Origin: MFD00082-c5 sp963697995
GTDB taxonomy: Bacteria > Chlamydiota > Chlamydiia > Chlamydiales > JAJFMB01
Direction: 5' to 3'
NCBI GenBank assembly: GCA_963697995.1
Contig: OY969110.1
Location: 124,001-188,000, forward strand
Length of the DNA stretch: 64,000 nucleotides
The translations under genes were made by a program, and so were the position numbers. The notes below the pieces were generated by a model. The model ran no database searches and was not told the origin of the DNA. It saw only the letters and a list, made by a program, of their open reading frames with translations. Shown in pieces: positions 34,982-43,018 of this stretch (positions within the stretch are counted from its first letter, which is position 1; each line of letters begins with the position of its first letter).

Positions 34982-37531
34982 TCATACGATTTTTTCATTC
35001 TTAAGCTTTGGGTGTAACCGAAAGATTTTTGCAGATTTCGTTGATGTACACTTTTCCTCGGATTGAATCCATCCATGCTCAATAAGAATATCCGTTGCAT
35101 TTTTGGCTTCTTCTAAATCTGATAACTTCGACCACCCAGAACGATATATATCTCGAAGGGTAAAGCCTTCAGCCAAGCTTCCTTTTTTTATTCGTTGCAA
35201 GAGTGCCCTTGCCGATTCAATGGCAGGGTTTTCTACACTGGCGTAAAGGCGATGTGCATGCGTTTCTAAATATTTACACCACTGAACAGCTAATTCAGCA
35301 GCTGAACGTTCGACTTGTTTAATCTCTCGATTCAGGTCAGCGTCCTGACAAAATTGAAAGATTAAGGCAAGACTAGGCATTAGGCTGCGGTATTTTGCCA
35401 GGTGAGCTTCCATCGAAGGCGAAAGATCTCCACATCGAATACGGTTTTCAAGTTCTGCCCTCCATAAGTTAAAAACTTGTTGTCCTTCTGGCGAAAATCG
35501 TACTGCTGGAACATCTAAGTCAGAATTTGTATCTAGTGAAGAACATTCATAGGAATCAATTCTTTTAAAAATTTCATAGGCGCGCTTTTTAGCTTCAGTA
35601 TCAGGCCAACGATCAATGTTAATCCATTCTTTTGGAGCATCTGGCCAAACAGTTAACTGGAAACGTTGTAAAAGACCATCGTCACCAATTCCACCTTTTG
35701 TTGCTTGATAGACATAAGAGGACAAAGGTCCAGGCTGTATGCCTCCAAGAATGCTTAGACAAAGCGCAGGAATATGAAATGTCCCTCGGCCAATCCTATC
35801 CACTGTAAAACAGCCTGTTCCATTCCAGCTTTCAAGAAAAAAAGCCCTGTCGCCCTCTCTATTGTCTTTATCCAAACTTTTAAACCACCCTGTGAGCTCA
35901 TCACGATGAATGAGAATACCTCTAGGATTTTCCAACAAAATTTCGCCAATCTTTTCAGTGGTCCCATCTTCTGTTTTGTATCTCTTTTCAACTGGAGTGT
36001 CAGAGCTTTCAATCTTGGGACGAGAAGCTATTAGAGCATCCAGCTCTTCTTCTCCAACTTTTTTTTTCGCGGCTTTTTTAAGATCATCTTCAAGAACACT
36101 CTTTTGCGCCTTTAACTTCATTTTTTTGAATTCATATCCCTCTATTTCTTCGTCATACTTTGTCTTGGCAGCAACAACGAATTGATTGAGAGGCTTCATT
36201 ACCTCTGAAATTGCAGGAGATTTCATCAATGATGGACGTCCCACAATCGCCCCCCATAGATTAGGGACAACAATCCAGTCGTCTTTTTCTTTTGGATGAA
36301 TTCCTAGTTTTCTCCCTATTAAAGATCCAAGAACTACAATGGCAGCAGCAGCGGAGAAATCTGGGGGTATTTGCATTCGTTCTGCAATATCGATTATCCA
36401 TCCGCGTAAAGAGTCGGGCAACATTTCAGATTCAAGAAATGCTACGGATGGGATTCCATCGGGTAATGGTGTTGGTTCCTCCCAATTTGAATGGGAAGCA
36501 TCTTCAAGCTGTTGCTTTAAATTGTCTAATCCAAAATAGAAATGAAGATCATTAAAGTCTGAAGGGAGTTTCCCGTTAGGAAGTTTGAAATCCTTCTGAA
36601 ATTTAGGAAGTATGAAGTCGCAGCCATATTGTTTGAAAGCTTTTTCAGCAGCATTTTTACCAGGATTTATTGATGCCCCTTGATGATCTTTTGTTTCCTG
36701 ATCATCATCGGCAAGTATCGTAATCTTGTTATTGGGATAAAGCTTTCTTAAGTTTTCTATAACAGGGAAAAGATTACCACAATCAAATGCCACCACTACT
36801 GGAACATTAGTAGCCTCGTGAACACTGGCCGCTGTTGCATATCCTTCGGCAACATAAAAATCCATTCCATTCGAAATTTGACCCAAGACAAAGAAATTCC
36901 CTTTTTTTTCTCCTCCCCTATAAAAGCTTTTATAAACCTCACCATCAGCCGAAACGCTTATATATTGAAGGGAGCGAACCTCCCCTTTTTCATTTTCCAA
37001 TTTAATAATTATCGATTCGTATCCTTTTTCATTTTTACCAAATCCAAGGCCAAAATCTTTAACACCTTTCTTTTCCAAATAGGCTAAGTGTTTTTTAGTG
37101 GGTTTGATATTCTTTACTTCTTCCCATATTTTTTGGCACTCTATAGCAGATTTTTCATATTCTTCTCGAATAACCTTTTCGGCTCTTTGTCTCGCCTCCC
37201 TCACCCTTTTTTTGATCATCTCTAGTTCATCTAAGTCTAACGTCTCATTTTTTTCCCACGAGTTATAAGTGTATTTTTCTTCAGTACTCCAAGATCCAAA
37301 TGTACAAATCAACCATTCCGTTCCGTTCTTGCTAATCTCTCTAGAGGCGATATACCATTCATCTGGTTTAGTTTTCTTATGATCGATAGAAAATCTATGG
37401 ATTTTCCCATCTACGCGTAAAGGGCCTTCAAAAGGTATTCCGTTATTAGCCATATAGTTCAAACATTCAGATTGAAGTTCAGAAAAATTTGGTTGATATT
37501 GTGGTTTTACCGTCTTTTGTGTTATAGTCAT
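34982..37531 (-). CDS. TOPRIM/DUF3987 primase-like replication protein
   Basis: An 849-residue protein. An N-terminal region (about 1-200) is followed by a TOPRIM fold: FYVAEGYATAASVHEATNVP, VVVAFDCGNLFPVI and ITILADDDQETKDHQGASIN, giving the Glu and the DxD residues. From about 380 on it matches DUF3987 (helicase/primase-associated; SLIGRKLGIHPKEKDDWIVV and NLWGAIVGRPSLMKSPAISE, where GRPSLMKS stands at the P-loop position). Such proteins are the replication initiators or primases of plasmids, satellites and integrative islands. The start ATG at 37531 lies just after a short leader. It is a hallmark gene of the island. Confidence 0.85.
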   Translation of the reverse strand: MTITQKTVKPQYQPNFSELQSECLNYMANNGIPFEGPLRVDGKIHRFSIDHKKTKPDEWYIASREISKNGTEWLICTFGSWSTEEKYTYNSWEKNETLDLDELEMIKKRVREARQRAEKVIREEYEKSAIECQKIWEEVKNIKPTKKHLAYLEKKGVKDFGLGFGKNEKGYESIIIKLENEKGEVRSLQYISVSADGEVYKSFYRGGEKKGNFFVLGQISNGMDFYVAEGYATAASVHEATNVPVVVAFDCGNLFPVIENLRKLYPNNKITILADDDQETKDHQGASINPGKNAAEKAFKQYGCDFILPKFQKDFKLPNGKLPSDFNDLHFYFGLDNLKQQLEDASHSNWEEPTPLPDGIPSVAFLESEMLPDSLRGWIIDIAERMQIPPDFSAAAAIVVLGSLIGRKLGIHPKEKDDWIVVPNLWGAIVGRPSLMKSPAISEVMKPLNQFVVAAKTKYDEEIEGYEFKKMKLKAQKSVLEDDLKKAAKKKVGEEELDALIASRPKIESSDTPVEKRYKTEDGTTEKIGEILLENPRGILIHRDELTGWFKSLDKDNREGDRAFFLESWNGTGCFTVDRIGRGTFHIPALCLSILGGIQPGPLSSYVYQATKGGIGDDGLLQRFQLTVWPDAPKEWINIDRWPDTEAKKRAYEIFKRIDSYECSSLDTNSDLDVPAVRFSPEGQQVFNLWRAELENRIRCGDLSPSMEAHLAKYRSLMPSLALIFQFCQDADLNREIKQVERSAAELAVQWCKYLETHAHRLYASVENPAIESARALLQRIKKGSLAEGFTLRDIYRSGWSKLSDLEEAKNATDILIEHGWIQSEEKCTSTKSAKIFRLHPKLKNEKIV

Positions 37532-37637
37532 GATTAAGCCTCTAAGGTTATTTATTGGCGGTTTGCTGCTCTAACAGCAACCGCCCTTCTTAATTCTAAA
37601 TGTTCCATTTACAAATTGGTGTTTTCTCTTTTTTGGT

Positions 37638-37889
37638 TTACAAATCTATATTATCCTCCTTTCTAAACATGTTTTTGCGAATAAAATCGAGTACAGCGCT
37701 ACGAGGAATAACGCATCGTCTAGTAGAAATTCTTATAAAGGGAATCTCCCCATCTTGGAGAGCATGCCTAGCGGTTTGTACTGTGCCAAAAAGCCCGAGA
37801 GAAACAAGTTCAGGCAAAGTGAAAAAAGGACGATCCCCGATCTTTTCATTAAGTTCTTTTTCCAAACCGTTCAAACATTCTAACGACAT
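37638..37889 (-). CDS. helix-turn-helix DNA-binding protein, excisionase-like
   Basis: An 83-residue protein with an excisionase/MerR-like (HTH_17-type) pattern: FFTLPELVSLGLFGTVQTAR, HALQDGEIPFIRISTRRCVI, PRSAVLDFIRKNM. The layout helix-turn-helix, then basic wing, then IP.SAV.DFI is typical. Probable role: excision factor (Xis) or regulator of the primase gene 107 bp downstream. Confidence 0.75.
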   Translation of the reverse strand: MSLECLNGLEKELNEKIGDRPFFTLPELVSLGLFGTVQTARHALQDGEIPFIRISTRRCVIPRSAVLDFIRKNMFRKEDNIDL

Positions 37890-38246
37890 ATTAATTCCTC
37901 ATTTTTTGAGGCGTCGCCATGTTGAGAAGGCAAAAAAATATTTACACTTCAAAACCCTTGAAATGCAAAGGATTCCTTGATATCCTAGAGATTAAGAGAA
38001 GCACAGGACGAAACCATGCTCTTTGCCGTGAAGAAGGTACCAACTTCTTTACGGCTTTTTTTTATCTCTTTTTCCTATCACCTTTTCAACACAGCCTCAC
38101 CATTTTGTTTTTTTCTTTATCTGCTCTAAAGAGCTTTTGCCCTCTAAAACCATCTTATAACCTCTATACTATAAAAAAATATGTATATCAAGTTTAACTT
38201 TAACATTTTATATTTTTGTTAAATACTTTATTGCACTCATTTGCTA
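37890..38246. other. intergenic stretch between the two small regulators
   Basis: About 360 bp without a supported protein gene; overlapping plus-strand frames here look random. It contains a strong plus-strand terminator at 38025-38063, treated separately, and an AT-rich end. Confidence 0.5.
38025..38063 (+). terminator. rho-independent terminator with no plus-strand gene before it
   Basis: GCCGTGAAGAAG and CTTCTTTACGGC pair over 12 bp (one G-U) around a GTACCAA-type loop, followed by eight T. All protein genes in this part of the island are on the minus strand, so the terminator implies a plus-strand transcript, perhaps a small RNA beginning near 37900 and antisense to the leader of the HTH gene. 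Confidence 0.6.
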
Positions 38247-38456
38247 TTAGTTGTTATTTGTTGTGGTTTGTCCAGAAATCCAATCTTCCATGGCATGGAC
38301 ATCTAATAAAATTTTCCTGCCTATCCGTTTTACCACCCTTTTTTCAAAATCTTTATTTGAAAAAATCAAATGTCGCACACCCCCTTCAGGAATATACCCA
38401 AAGGTCGACACCCACTTTTTGACGGTCATATATTTTGCCTCTTCTACTGTTTGCAT
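38247..38456 (-). CDS. AlpA-like DNA-binding regulator
   Basis: About 69 residues from MQTVEEAKYMTVKKWVSTFG, preferred over an ATG 42 bp upstream because GGAGG-like bases (AAAGGAGGAAATA) precede it. The pattern KKWVSTFGYIPEGGVRHLIF followed by VVKRIGRKILLDVHAMEDWI matches small AlpA/excisionase-type proteins found beside integrases: a helix-turn-helix, a basic wing and a final W. It probably controls integrase or excision. Confidence 0.72.
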   Translation of the reverse strand: MQTVEEAKYMTVKKWVSTFGYIPEGGVRHLIFSNKDFEKRVVKRIGRKILLDVHAMEDWISGQTTTNNN

Positions 38457-38597
38457 TATTTCCTCCTTTATTGCCCACAACCCGTTACAGGCTTTCACGA
38501 GCTTTGATCAAAGAATACGAATATCCACAAAATTTAAAAATTGGTGTTTTCAAAATTTTTTCCTTCAAAAAACCAATTTACAAAAAACAACTCACAA

Positions 38598-39539
38598 TCA
38601 TGCTCCAAAAATTAATTTTCTTTTTCGTGATAGTGTGTCGTATTGGCATTGAATTAAATAAAACCTTTCTTCGATGATGGTACAGATAAAATTAAACACC
38701 ATCTCATTAGAATTATTTAAATAAAGACTAACCACTAAATCCTCTCCCATTAATTGAATAAATTCATCGACATCTAATTTTAGAAATGGCTCTAAGCCTA
38801 GAAGTTTAATTTTTTCACAAAAAATAACACTTATTACAACTTCAAGAAGAGGAAAATTAAATCTTAAAGTTCCTGTCTCATCAACCGAACGAACCTCAGG
38901 TAAAGCCATTAATTTGCATTTACGTTTACTTTTCTTGTTATCTTTTGGACGTCCAGGTTCACCTTTGATATCAAAAAATCTTTTATTCACCTCTTTTCTA
39001 AGCGACGAAGTATCCTCATTTCCTTTAATCTGTTTGCATAAAGTATCAATCGGAATATTGGGATTTTGAGAAAGGATACATAAAGCTTTCGTCAACTCAT
39101 TTACTTTGTCCGATTTAATTGTCTTTTGGAAATCCTGACGAATTTGCAATTTTTCTAAAAGTCTTTCTCGAATTAAAACCCCCTTTTTCAAAGCCCATAC
39201 AATTATAGACCAAGGGGAAACAAGATAATTTGAACCACTGCAGATAACTTGATGCCTTGCAGGCAAATAATAATACTCAATATCCTTTTTCATATCTGTA
39301 AAGACCTTTTCAAAATGTTTTCCAAGCACTTTAAAGTCAATTTCTCCAGAATGTGGAATGTAAAAAAAAGGACGATCTAATTTTATGTCTTCAGGTATGT
39401 ACATACCAGGACTTTCATAATAAATTTCTTTTTTTGGCCACCCAATTAATTCCCAAACAGCCTCATGGAGTGCCCAAAAACGGTTATTGAGAGATAACTC
39501 AGATTCACAATTTATTACTTCGTTTTGTTGTTTGTTCAT
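38598..39539 (-). CDS. island protein of unknown function
   Basis: A 313-residue soluble protein between the AlpA-like gene and the integrase. I do not recognise it. The N-terminal third (FWALHEAVWELIGWPKKEIY) is aromatic-rich and reads like a DNA-associated domain. A basic stretch in the middle (KGEPGRPKDNKKSKRKCKLM) could be an AT-hook-like or nucleic-acid-binding segment (GRPKD). The C-terminal third is hydrophobic helical. The gene starts 16 bp after the integrase stop, so the two may be co-transcribed. Confidence 0.65.
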   Translation of the reverse strand: MNKQQNEVINCESELSLNNRFWALHEAVWELIGWPKKEIYYESPGMYIPEDIKLDRPFFYIPHSGEIDFKVLGKHFEKVFTDMKKDIEYYYLPARHQVICSGSNYLVSPWSIIVWALKKGVLIRERLLEKLQIRQDFQKTIKSDKVNELTKALCILSQNPNIPIDTLCKQIKGNEDTSSLRKEVNKRFFDIKGEPGRPKDNKKSKRKCKLMALPEVRSVDETGTLRFNFPLLEVVISVIFCEKIKLLGLEPFLKLDVDEFIQLMGEDLVVSLYLNNSNEMVFNFICTIIEERFYLIQCQYDTLSRKRKLIFGA

Positions 39540-39554
39540 GTTTAGCTCCTCTGT

Positions 39555-40613
39555 TTACCCAAAAATTTTTTGATTCATTTTTGAAACTACACCAGCCGTG
39601 TGTGTGTCTGAAAGGTGGGCGTAACGTTTCACCATCGCAAGTGTTTTGTGCCCTAAGACTTCAGCTATTTCAGCAAGGCTCGCCCCGTTCATCACTAAAT
39701 AGGATGCCGCCGTGTGACGGAGATCATGGTATTTAAAATTGGAAATGTTAGCCCTTTTGAGAGCACTCTCCCAAGCAGTCCGAATATCTATTGGTTTTTT
39801 TGGAAACTTTCCTGGAAAAAGGAGATGGGTATCGATTCGTCTAATTTTATCTAACTGCTTTAGCAATTCCAAAGCATGCCCTGTTATCGCAACCTGACGA
39901 ATTTCCCCGTTTTTAGTTTCCTTTAGAATCACACGCTCCTTTACTAAATCAACATCACCCCATGTCAAAGTCATTAGCTCTGTATGCCTCATTCCAGTTG
40001 AAAGAGCCAAGACTACAATCGTGTAAAGATAGGGGTTAGGGCTTTCTTTACAAGCTTCAAGAAGGCGTATACGTTCATCTTCATCTAAAAAACGTACCCT
40101 CCCCCTTGGCTCTTTTGGCTTAGTCACCTTTCTAATTGGCGAATCATCTACCCAGCCCCATTCTTTCATCGCAATGGTGTAGGCATGTGAAAGAACTGCC
40201 ATATACCGAACTACCGTTGAAGGGCTTCTTTGCTTTTTTCTTAATGTTGTCCCCTTTAGAAGAACGTCCCTTTTCTCAGCTATGAGTGAAGGAGTTATGT
40301 CGGAAAGGTAATAACACCCCAAATGGTCCTTCCACCAGTTAAGCTGGGCTGTTTGCTTTTCAATGCTTTTCCTTTTGGTAGGAAGTATATTTTCGATATA
40401 TCGTTCAATTAGATCAGCAAGAGTGTGCTTCTTTGATTCAGAAGTTTTGAAATGCCTTCCTTCACGAATTGCAGCCTCTGTTTGCTGAATCCAACGATCT
40501 GCATCAGTCTTCCTTTTAAAAGAAGCATGTTGAGGAGGACAGCCCTTTATCCTGATTTGAACATAGTAACGAATTTTTCCACTCTTATCTTTAAGCTCTT
40601 TGATTGATGCCAT
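39555..40613 (-). CDS. int: tyrosine recombinase (integrase) of the island
   Basis: 352 residues from MASIKELKDKSGKIRYYVQI; an ATG 42 bp upstream is less likely. An N-terminal arm-binding domain and SAM-like core-binding domain (residues about 60-160) precede the catalytic domain. The catalytic residues are visible: Arg in ALSTGMRHTELMTL, Lys in KETKNGEIRQV, HxLR in FKYHDLRHTAASYL, His in VLGHKTLAMV, and the nucleophile Tyr in KRYAHLS. It lies 335 bp from tRNA-Leu, whose 3' end holds the attachment site, the usual arrangement for tRNA-targeting integrases. It looks intact, so the island could still be mobile. Confidence 0.93.
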   Translation of the reverse strand: MASIKELKDKSGKIRYYVQIRIKGCPPQHASFKRKTDADRWIQQTEAAIREGRHFKTSESKKHTLADLIERYIENILPTKRKSIEKQTAQLNWWKDHLGCYYLSDITPSLIAEKRDVLLKGTTLRKKQRSPSTVVRYMAVLSHAYTIAMKEWGWVDDSPIRKVTKPKEPRGRVRFLDEDERIRLLEACKESPNPYLYTIVVLALSTGMRHTELMTLTWGDVDLVKERVILKETKNGEIRQVAITGHALELLKQLDKIRRIDTHLLFPGKFPKKPIDIRTAWESALKRANISNFKYHDLRHTAASYLVMNGASLAEIAEVLGHKTLAMVKRYAHLSDTHTAGVVSKMNQKIFG

Positions 40614-40649
40614 TAGTCCCTTCCTTGATAAAATATAACGAAAAATATA

Positions 40650-40670
40650 GCCCAAGGGATTTCAAATCCC
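40650..40670. other. imperfect copy of the attachment core upstream of the integrase gene
   Basis: On the minus strand this segment starts GGGATTTGAAATCCC and ends TTGGGC. The tRNA-Leu anticodon arm reads GGGACTTAAAATCCC then TTGGGC, giving 19 matches in 21 bases. It lies 37 bp upstream of the integrase start, so it could be an integrase-binding site for autoregulation or a relic of another tRNA-derived attachment site. Function inferred. Confidence 0.5.
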
Positions 40671-40852
40671 CTAGGTTTGATAGATATTTTCTCTCGTAAA
40701 ATAACGAATTATGAAAGGAGGTTATAGCAGATTTCCCCACTTTTTCCCCACAAAAATAGAAACTTGTCAACATAAGCGTAATTCCACGTTTTGTCATTTG
40801 TTGCTGTATGTTGTGTGTAAGTGGGAAAAAAATGGGGAAAATTCCCCAGAGC
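40671..40852. other. integrase upstream region
   Basis: About 180 bp with no gene. GTGGGAAAAAAATGGGGAAA is followed by ATTCCCCAGAGC; GGGGAATTTTCCCC is a perfect palindrome at about 40834-40847. It is a plausible place for integrase arm-type sites and the integrase promoter. Confidence 0.4.
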
Positions 40853-40947
40853 AAAAAAAAGGGACCAAAATCTGTAATGATTTAGGCCCCTTAACGTGAT
40901 AGTGTAAACCAGTCTTGTTCAAGGACTTAACACTATCGCGGTTTGGC
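40853..40947 (-). other. structured trailer of tRNA-Leu (copy B) with terminator
   Basis: Starts directly after the tRNA discriminator base with GCCAAACCGC. It then forms an 8-bp stem GATAGTGT/ACACTATC (40930-40937 with 40898-40905) around an apical loop TCCTTGAACAAGA, followed by the terminator GGGGCCTAAA...TTTTGGTCCC and eight T. Stem sequences differ from copy A at 18710 but stay paired. It may fold as the tRNA trailer or be a separate small RNA. Confidence 0.6.
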
Positions 40948-41032
40948 TGCTCGGGGCGGGACTCGAACCCGCACGGGCGCTAAGGCCCAAGGGATTTTAA
41001 GTCCCTTGTGTCTACCATTCCACCACCCGAGC
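40948..41032 (-). tRNA. tRNA-Leu (anticodon UAA)
   Basis: 85 nt. The acceptor stem GCTCGGG pairs with CCCGAGC, and the discriminator is A. The anticodon arm GGGA-CTTAAAA-TCCC gives anticodon TAA (UAA). A long variable arm (TTGGGCCTTAGCGCCCGT) marks a class II tRNA, and the T arm is GCGGG-TTCGAGT-CCCGC. CCA is not encoded. The 3' 56 bases are duplicated at 25707 as the island's far boundary. The intact gene remains functional because the island carries the 3' end. Confidence 0.96.
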
Positions 41033-41096
41033 CGAATGAATGAACCGCTATTATAGCCTCAAAAACCATTCCAAAGCAAGTTCTTTTTAATGGAAT

Positions 41097-41125
41097 CCCC
41101 AGCTTAAAAAAACTTTAAGCTGGGG
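41097..41125 (-). terminator. hairpin terminator after the acidic-protein gene
   Basis: CCCCAGCTT and AAGCTGGGG enclose an A/T-rich loop 13 bp beyond the stop of the gene at 41138. The T-run is weak on the minus strand. It separates the gap operon from tRNA-Leu. Confidence 0.55.
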
Positions 41126-41137
41126 GGCCCACTTACT

Positions 41138-41902
41138 TTACTCAACTGTCGTCTCTCGGGACGTGTTGATATAATCCTCTGTATTACTAAAAGAATCGGC
41201 TCGACGCTCTCTTTGCTCTCTCATCTCCTCCTCCTCTTCAGAAGTTAGATCAAATACACCAAATTCACCCTCCTCGCCAAAGGTTGGGAATTCCTCCTCT
41301 GCTTCGAATATCGTCGCGTCAGCCTTCTCCTCTTTACTAAAAAAAGCATCCTTGAATAACGCATCGTCCTTGTATCTGGCTATCGTCTCTGATATCAAAG
41401 TATTCGGCGGTGGCAATAGGGACGATAATCCCCCCGTTTTCTTCGGAGTTGGTACCGCCTTCTCCTCTTTCTCTACTTTAGGTGCAGGCACTTCAGCTTG
41501 TGTTTCCTCATCCAAATCGTCCTTAGAACGCTTGCGACGAAGTTTCTTGCGGTCTTTCTTCTTCTCGACCTTAGGTTGCGACTCTTCCTCTTCCGATTCA
41601 ACAGGCGCCACTTTCTCCTCTTTCTTCCCACCACCTATCTTGATCGAACGCTCAAGTCCTGCATTCTTCAACACAAGGCGAGCCTCTCTAACTTCCAAGA
41701 CCTCGTAGTCATTTGATGGCACTAAAAATGCCTTAGGACGCTCTAAAGAGCGGAAAAAAAATGTCTGGCCAAATGAGACCATTTCAACGGCATCGACAAA
41801 AAACTCCTCCTGGCCTGATGCTTTACTACTTCTCACAACAAGTTTACAGCCATCTTTCGGAGTGATTACACTTTGTATTATGGGTTCTCGCGTAAAATCC
41901 AC
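41138..41902 (-). CDS. chlamydial conserved protein with acidic/basic low-complexity middle
   Basis: A 254-residue protein. The N-terminal about 85 residues look folded (LVVRSSKASGQEEFFVDAVE and FLVPSNDYEVLEVREARLVL). The middle is a charged linker of Glu, Lys and Ser (EESQPKVEKKKDRKKLRRKR). The C-terminal part is acidic (FPTFGEEGEFGVFDLTSEEE). In Chlamydia a hypothetical gene (CT504) neighbours gapA; position and layout here suggest an orthologue, which I cannot prove. It is 34 bp downstream of gapA on the same strand. Function unknown. Confidence 0.7.
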   Translation of the reverse strand: MDFTREPIIQSVITPKDGCKLVVRSSKASGQEEFFVDAVEMVSFGQTFFFRSLERPKAFLVPSNDYEVLEVREARLVLKNAGLERSIKIGGGKKEEKVAPVESEEEESQPKVEKKKDRKKLRRKRSKDDLDEETQAEVPAPKVEKEEKAVPTPKKTGGLSSLLPPPNTLISETIARYKDDALFKDAFFSKEEKADATIFEAEEEFPTFGEEGEFGVFDLTSEEEEEMREQRERRADSFSNTEDYINTSRETTVE

Positions 41903-41936
41903 GGTTTCACCTTTTATTAACGGGTTAAGAAAAAAG

Positions 41937-42956
41937 CTATTTAGCCTCTTTCGACTTCATGTATGCGAGTAAATCGACTAGACGCGCTGCATAACCCATC
42001 TCATTGTCATACCAAGCTATGACCTTGAAAAAGTGACCGTTTAATGCAATTCCTGCATCACGATCAAATATCGCTGAATAAGTTGACCCAATAAAATCTG
42101 AAGACACCACAGGATCTTCTGTATATCCCAATATCCCCTTCAAAGATCCCTCTGAAGCCTTTTTCATCGCTAAACATACGTCATCGTATGTCGCACTCTT
42201 TGAAAGCTTCACTGTTAAATCCACCACAGAAACATCCGCAACAGGAACACGCATTGCCATCCCCGTTAACTTACCCTTTACCGCAGGCAAGCAGAGGCCC
42301 ACCGCAACGGCTGCCCCAGTCGATGAAGGAATCACGTTCTGAAGCGCTCCACGCCCCCCCCTAAAATCCTTCTTAGAAGGACCGTCTACTGTCGGTTGAC
42401 TCGCCGTCAATGCATGAATCGTCGTCATCAAACCCTCCTCTATACCAAAAGTGTCTAAAAGCACCTTTGTTATCGGAGCTAAACAGTTGGTCGTACAAGA
42501 AGCGTTCGATACGATCTTGTCCCTCTCAGGGTTATAAGTTTCGTGATTCACACCCATCACGAGCGTAGGCACATCTCCCTTCGCAGGAGCAGATATCACT
42601 ACCCGCTTAGCTCCAGCTTTAAGATGCTTTCCCGCAAGTTCCGGTGTTGTAAAAAGTCCTGTGGATTCCACTACGTAATCGATATTGAGCCTCCCCCAAG
42701 GAAGAGACTCCGGATCTTTTTCAGAAAATATTGAGACGCTCTTACCATTGATAATCAACGCGTCGTCTTTTACTCCTATCTCTTGAGAAAATCGGCCATG
42801 AGTAGAATCGTATTTCAACAAATACCCTAAATTACTACTCGGAACCAAATCATTAATGGCGACAATCTCGAAATCAGTCCTAGTCGCCATTAAACGACAA
42901 ACTAATCTCCCGATTCGTCCAAATCCATTAATTGCTATGCGAATAGGCACTAGCAC
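41937..42956 (-). CDS. gapA: glyceraldehyde-3-phosphate dehydrogenase
   Basis: A 339-residue enzyme that converts glyceraldehyde-3-phosphate, NAD+ and phosphate to 1,3-bisphosphoglycerate. The Rossmann fold begins IRIAINGFGRIGRLVCRLMA. The active site is SNASCTTNCLAPITKVL, with the catalytic Cys and the His in TTIHALTASQ. The phosphate-binding RGGRGALQNVIPSSTGAAVA and C-terminal WYDNEMGYAARL are intact. Length is standard. It forms an operon-like pair with the gene at 41138. Confidence 0.97.
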   Translation of the reverse strand: MLVPIRIAINGFGRIGRLVCRLMATRTDFEIVAINDLVPSSNLGYLLKYDSTHGRFSQEIGVKDDALIINGKSVSIFSEKDPESLPWGRLNIDYVVESTGLFTTPELAGKHLKAGAKRVVISAPAKGDVPTLVMGVNHETYNPERDKIVSNASCTTNCLAPITKVLLDTFGIEEGLMTTIHALTASQPTVDGPSKKDFRGGRGALQNVIPSSTGAAVAVGLCLPAVKGKLTGMAMRVPVADVSVVDLTVKLSKSATYDDVCLAMKKASEGSLKGILGYTEDPVVSSDFIGSTYSAIFDRDAGIALNGHFFKVIAWYDNEMGYAARLVDLLAYMKSKEAK

Positions 42957-43018
42957 TCTCTCCTATTTTTTTAGAGATCATTTAAAATTAATCATCATAC
43001 GGGAAAAACTTTTCGAAA

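Larger units (their letters stand above)
25707..41003. mobile_element. tRNA-Leu-integrated genomic island, about 15.2 kb
   Basis: Bounded by 56-bp identical direct repeats at 25707-25762 and 40948-41003, the latter inside the intact tRNA-Leu(UAA). A tyrosine integrase reads away from the tRNA end, followed by an unknown gene, two small excisionase/AlpA-like DNA-binding proteins, a primase-like and a helicase protein with an iteron-like array between them, and island-type small genes. The left half carries secreted HAF-repeat proteins, an ankyrin lipoprotein, and a regulator/nuclease pair. Its genes are more AT-rich than the chlamydial core on the right. No capsid, portal, terminase large subunit or conjugation genes are seen. 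The layout is that of an integrative, possibly satellite-like element. Confidence 0.88.

Noticed and set aside
37600..38652. Plus-strand frames opposite the small regulators
   Set aside because: Shadows of the minus-strand HTH genes and of AT-rich DNA; no protein motifs.
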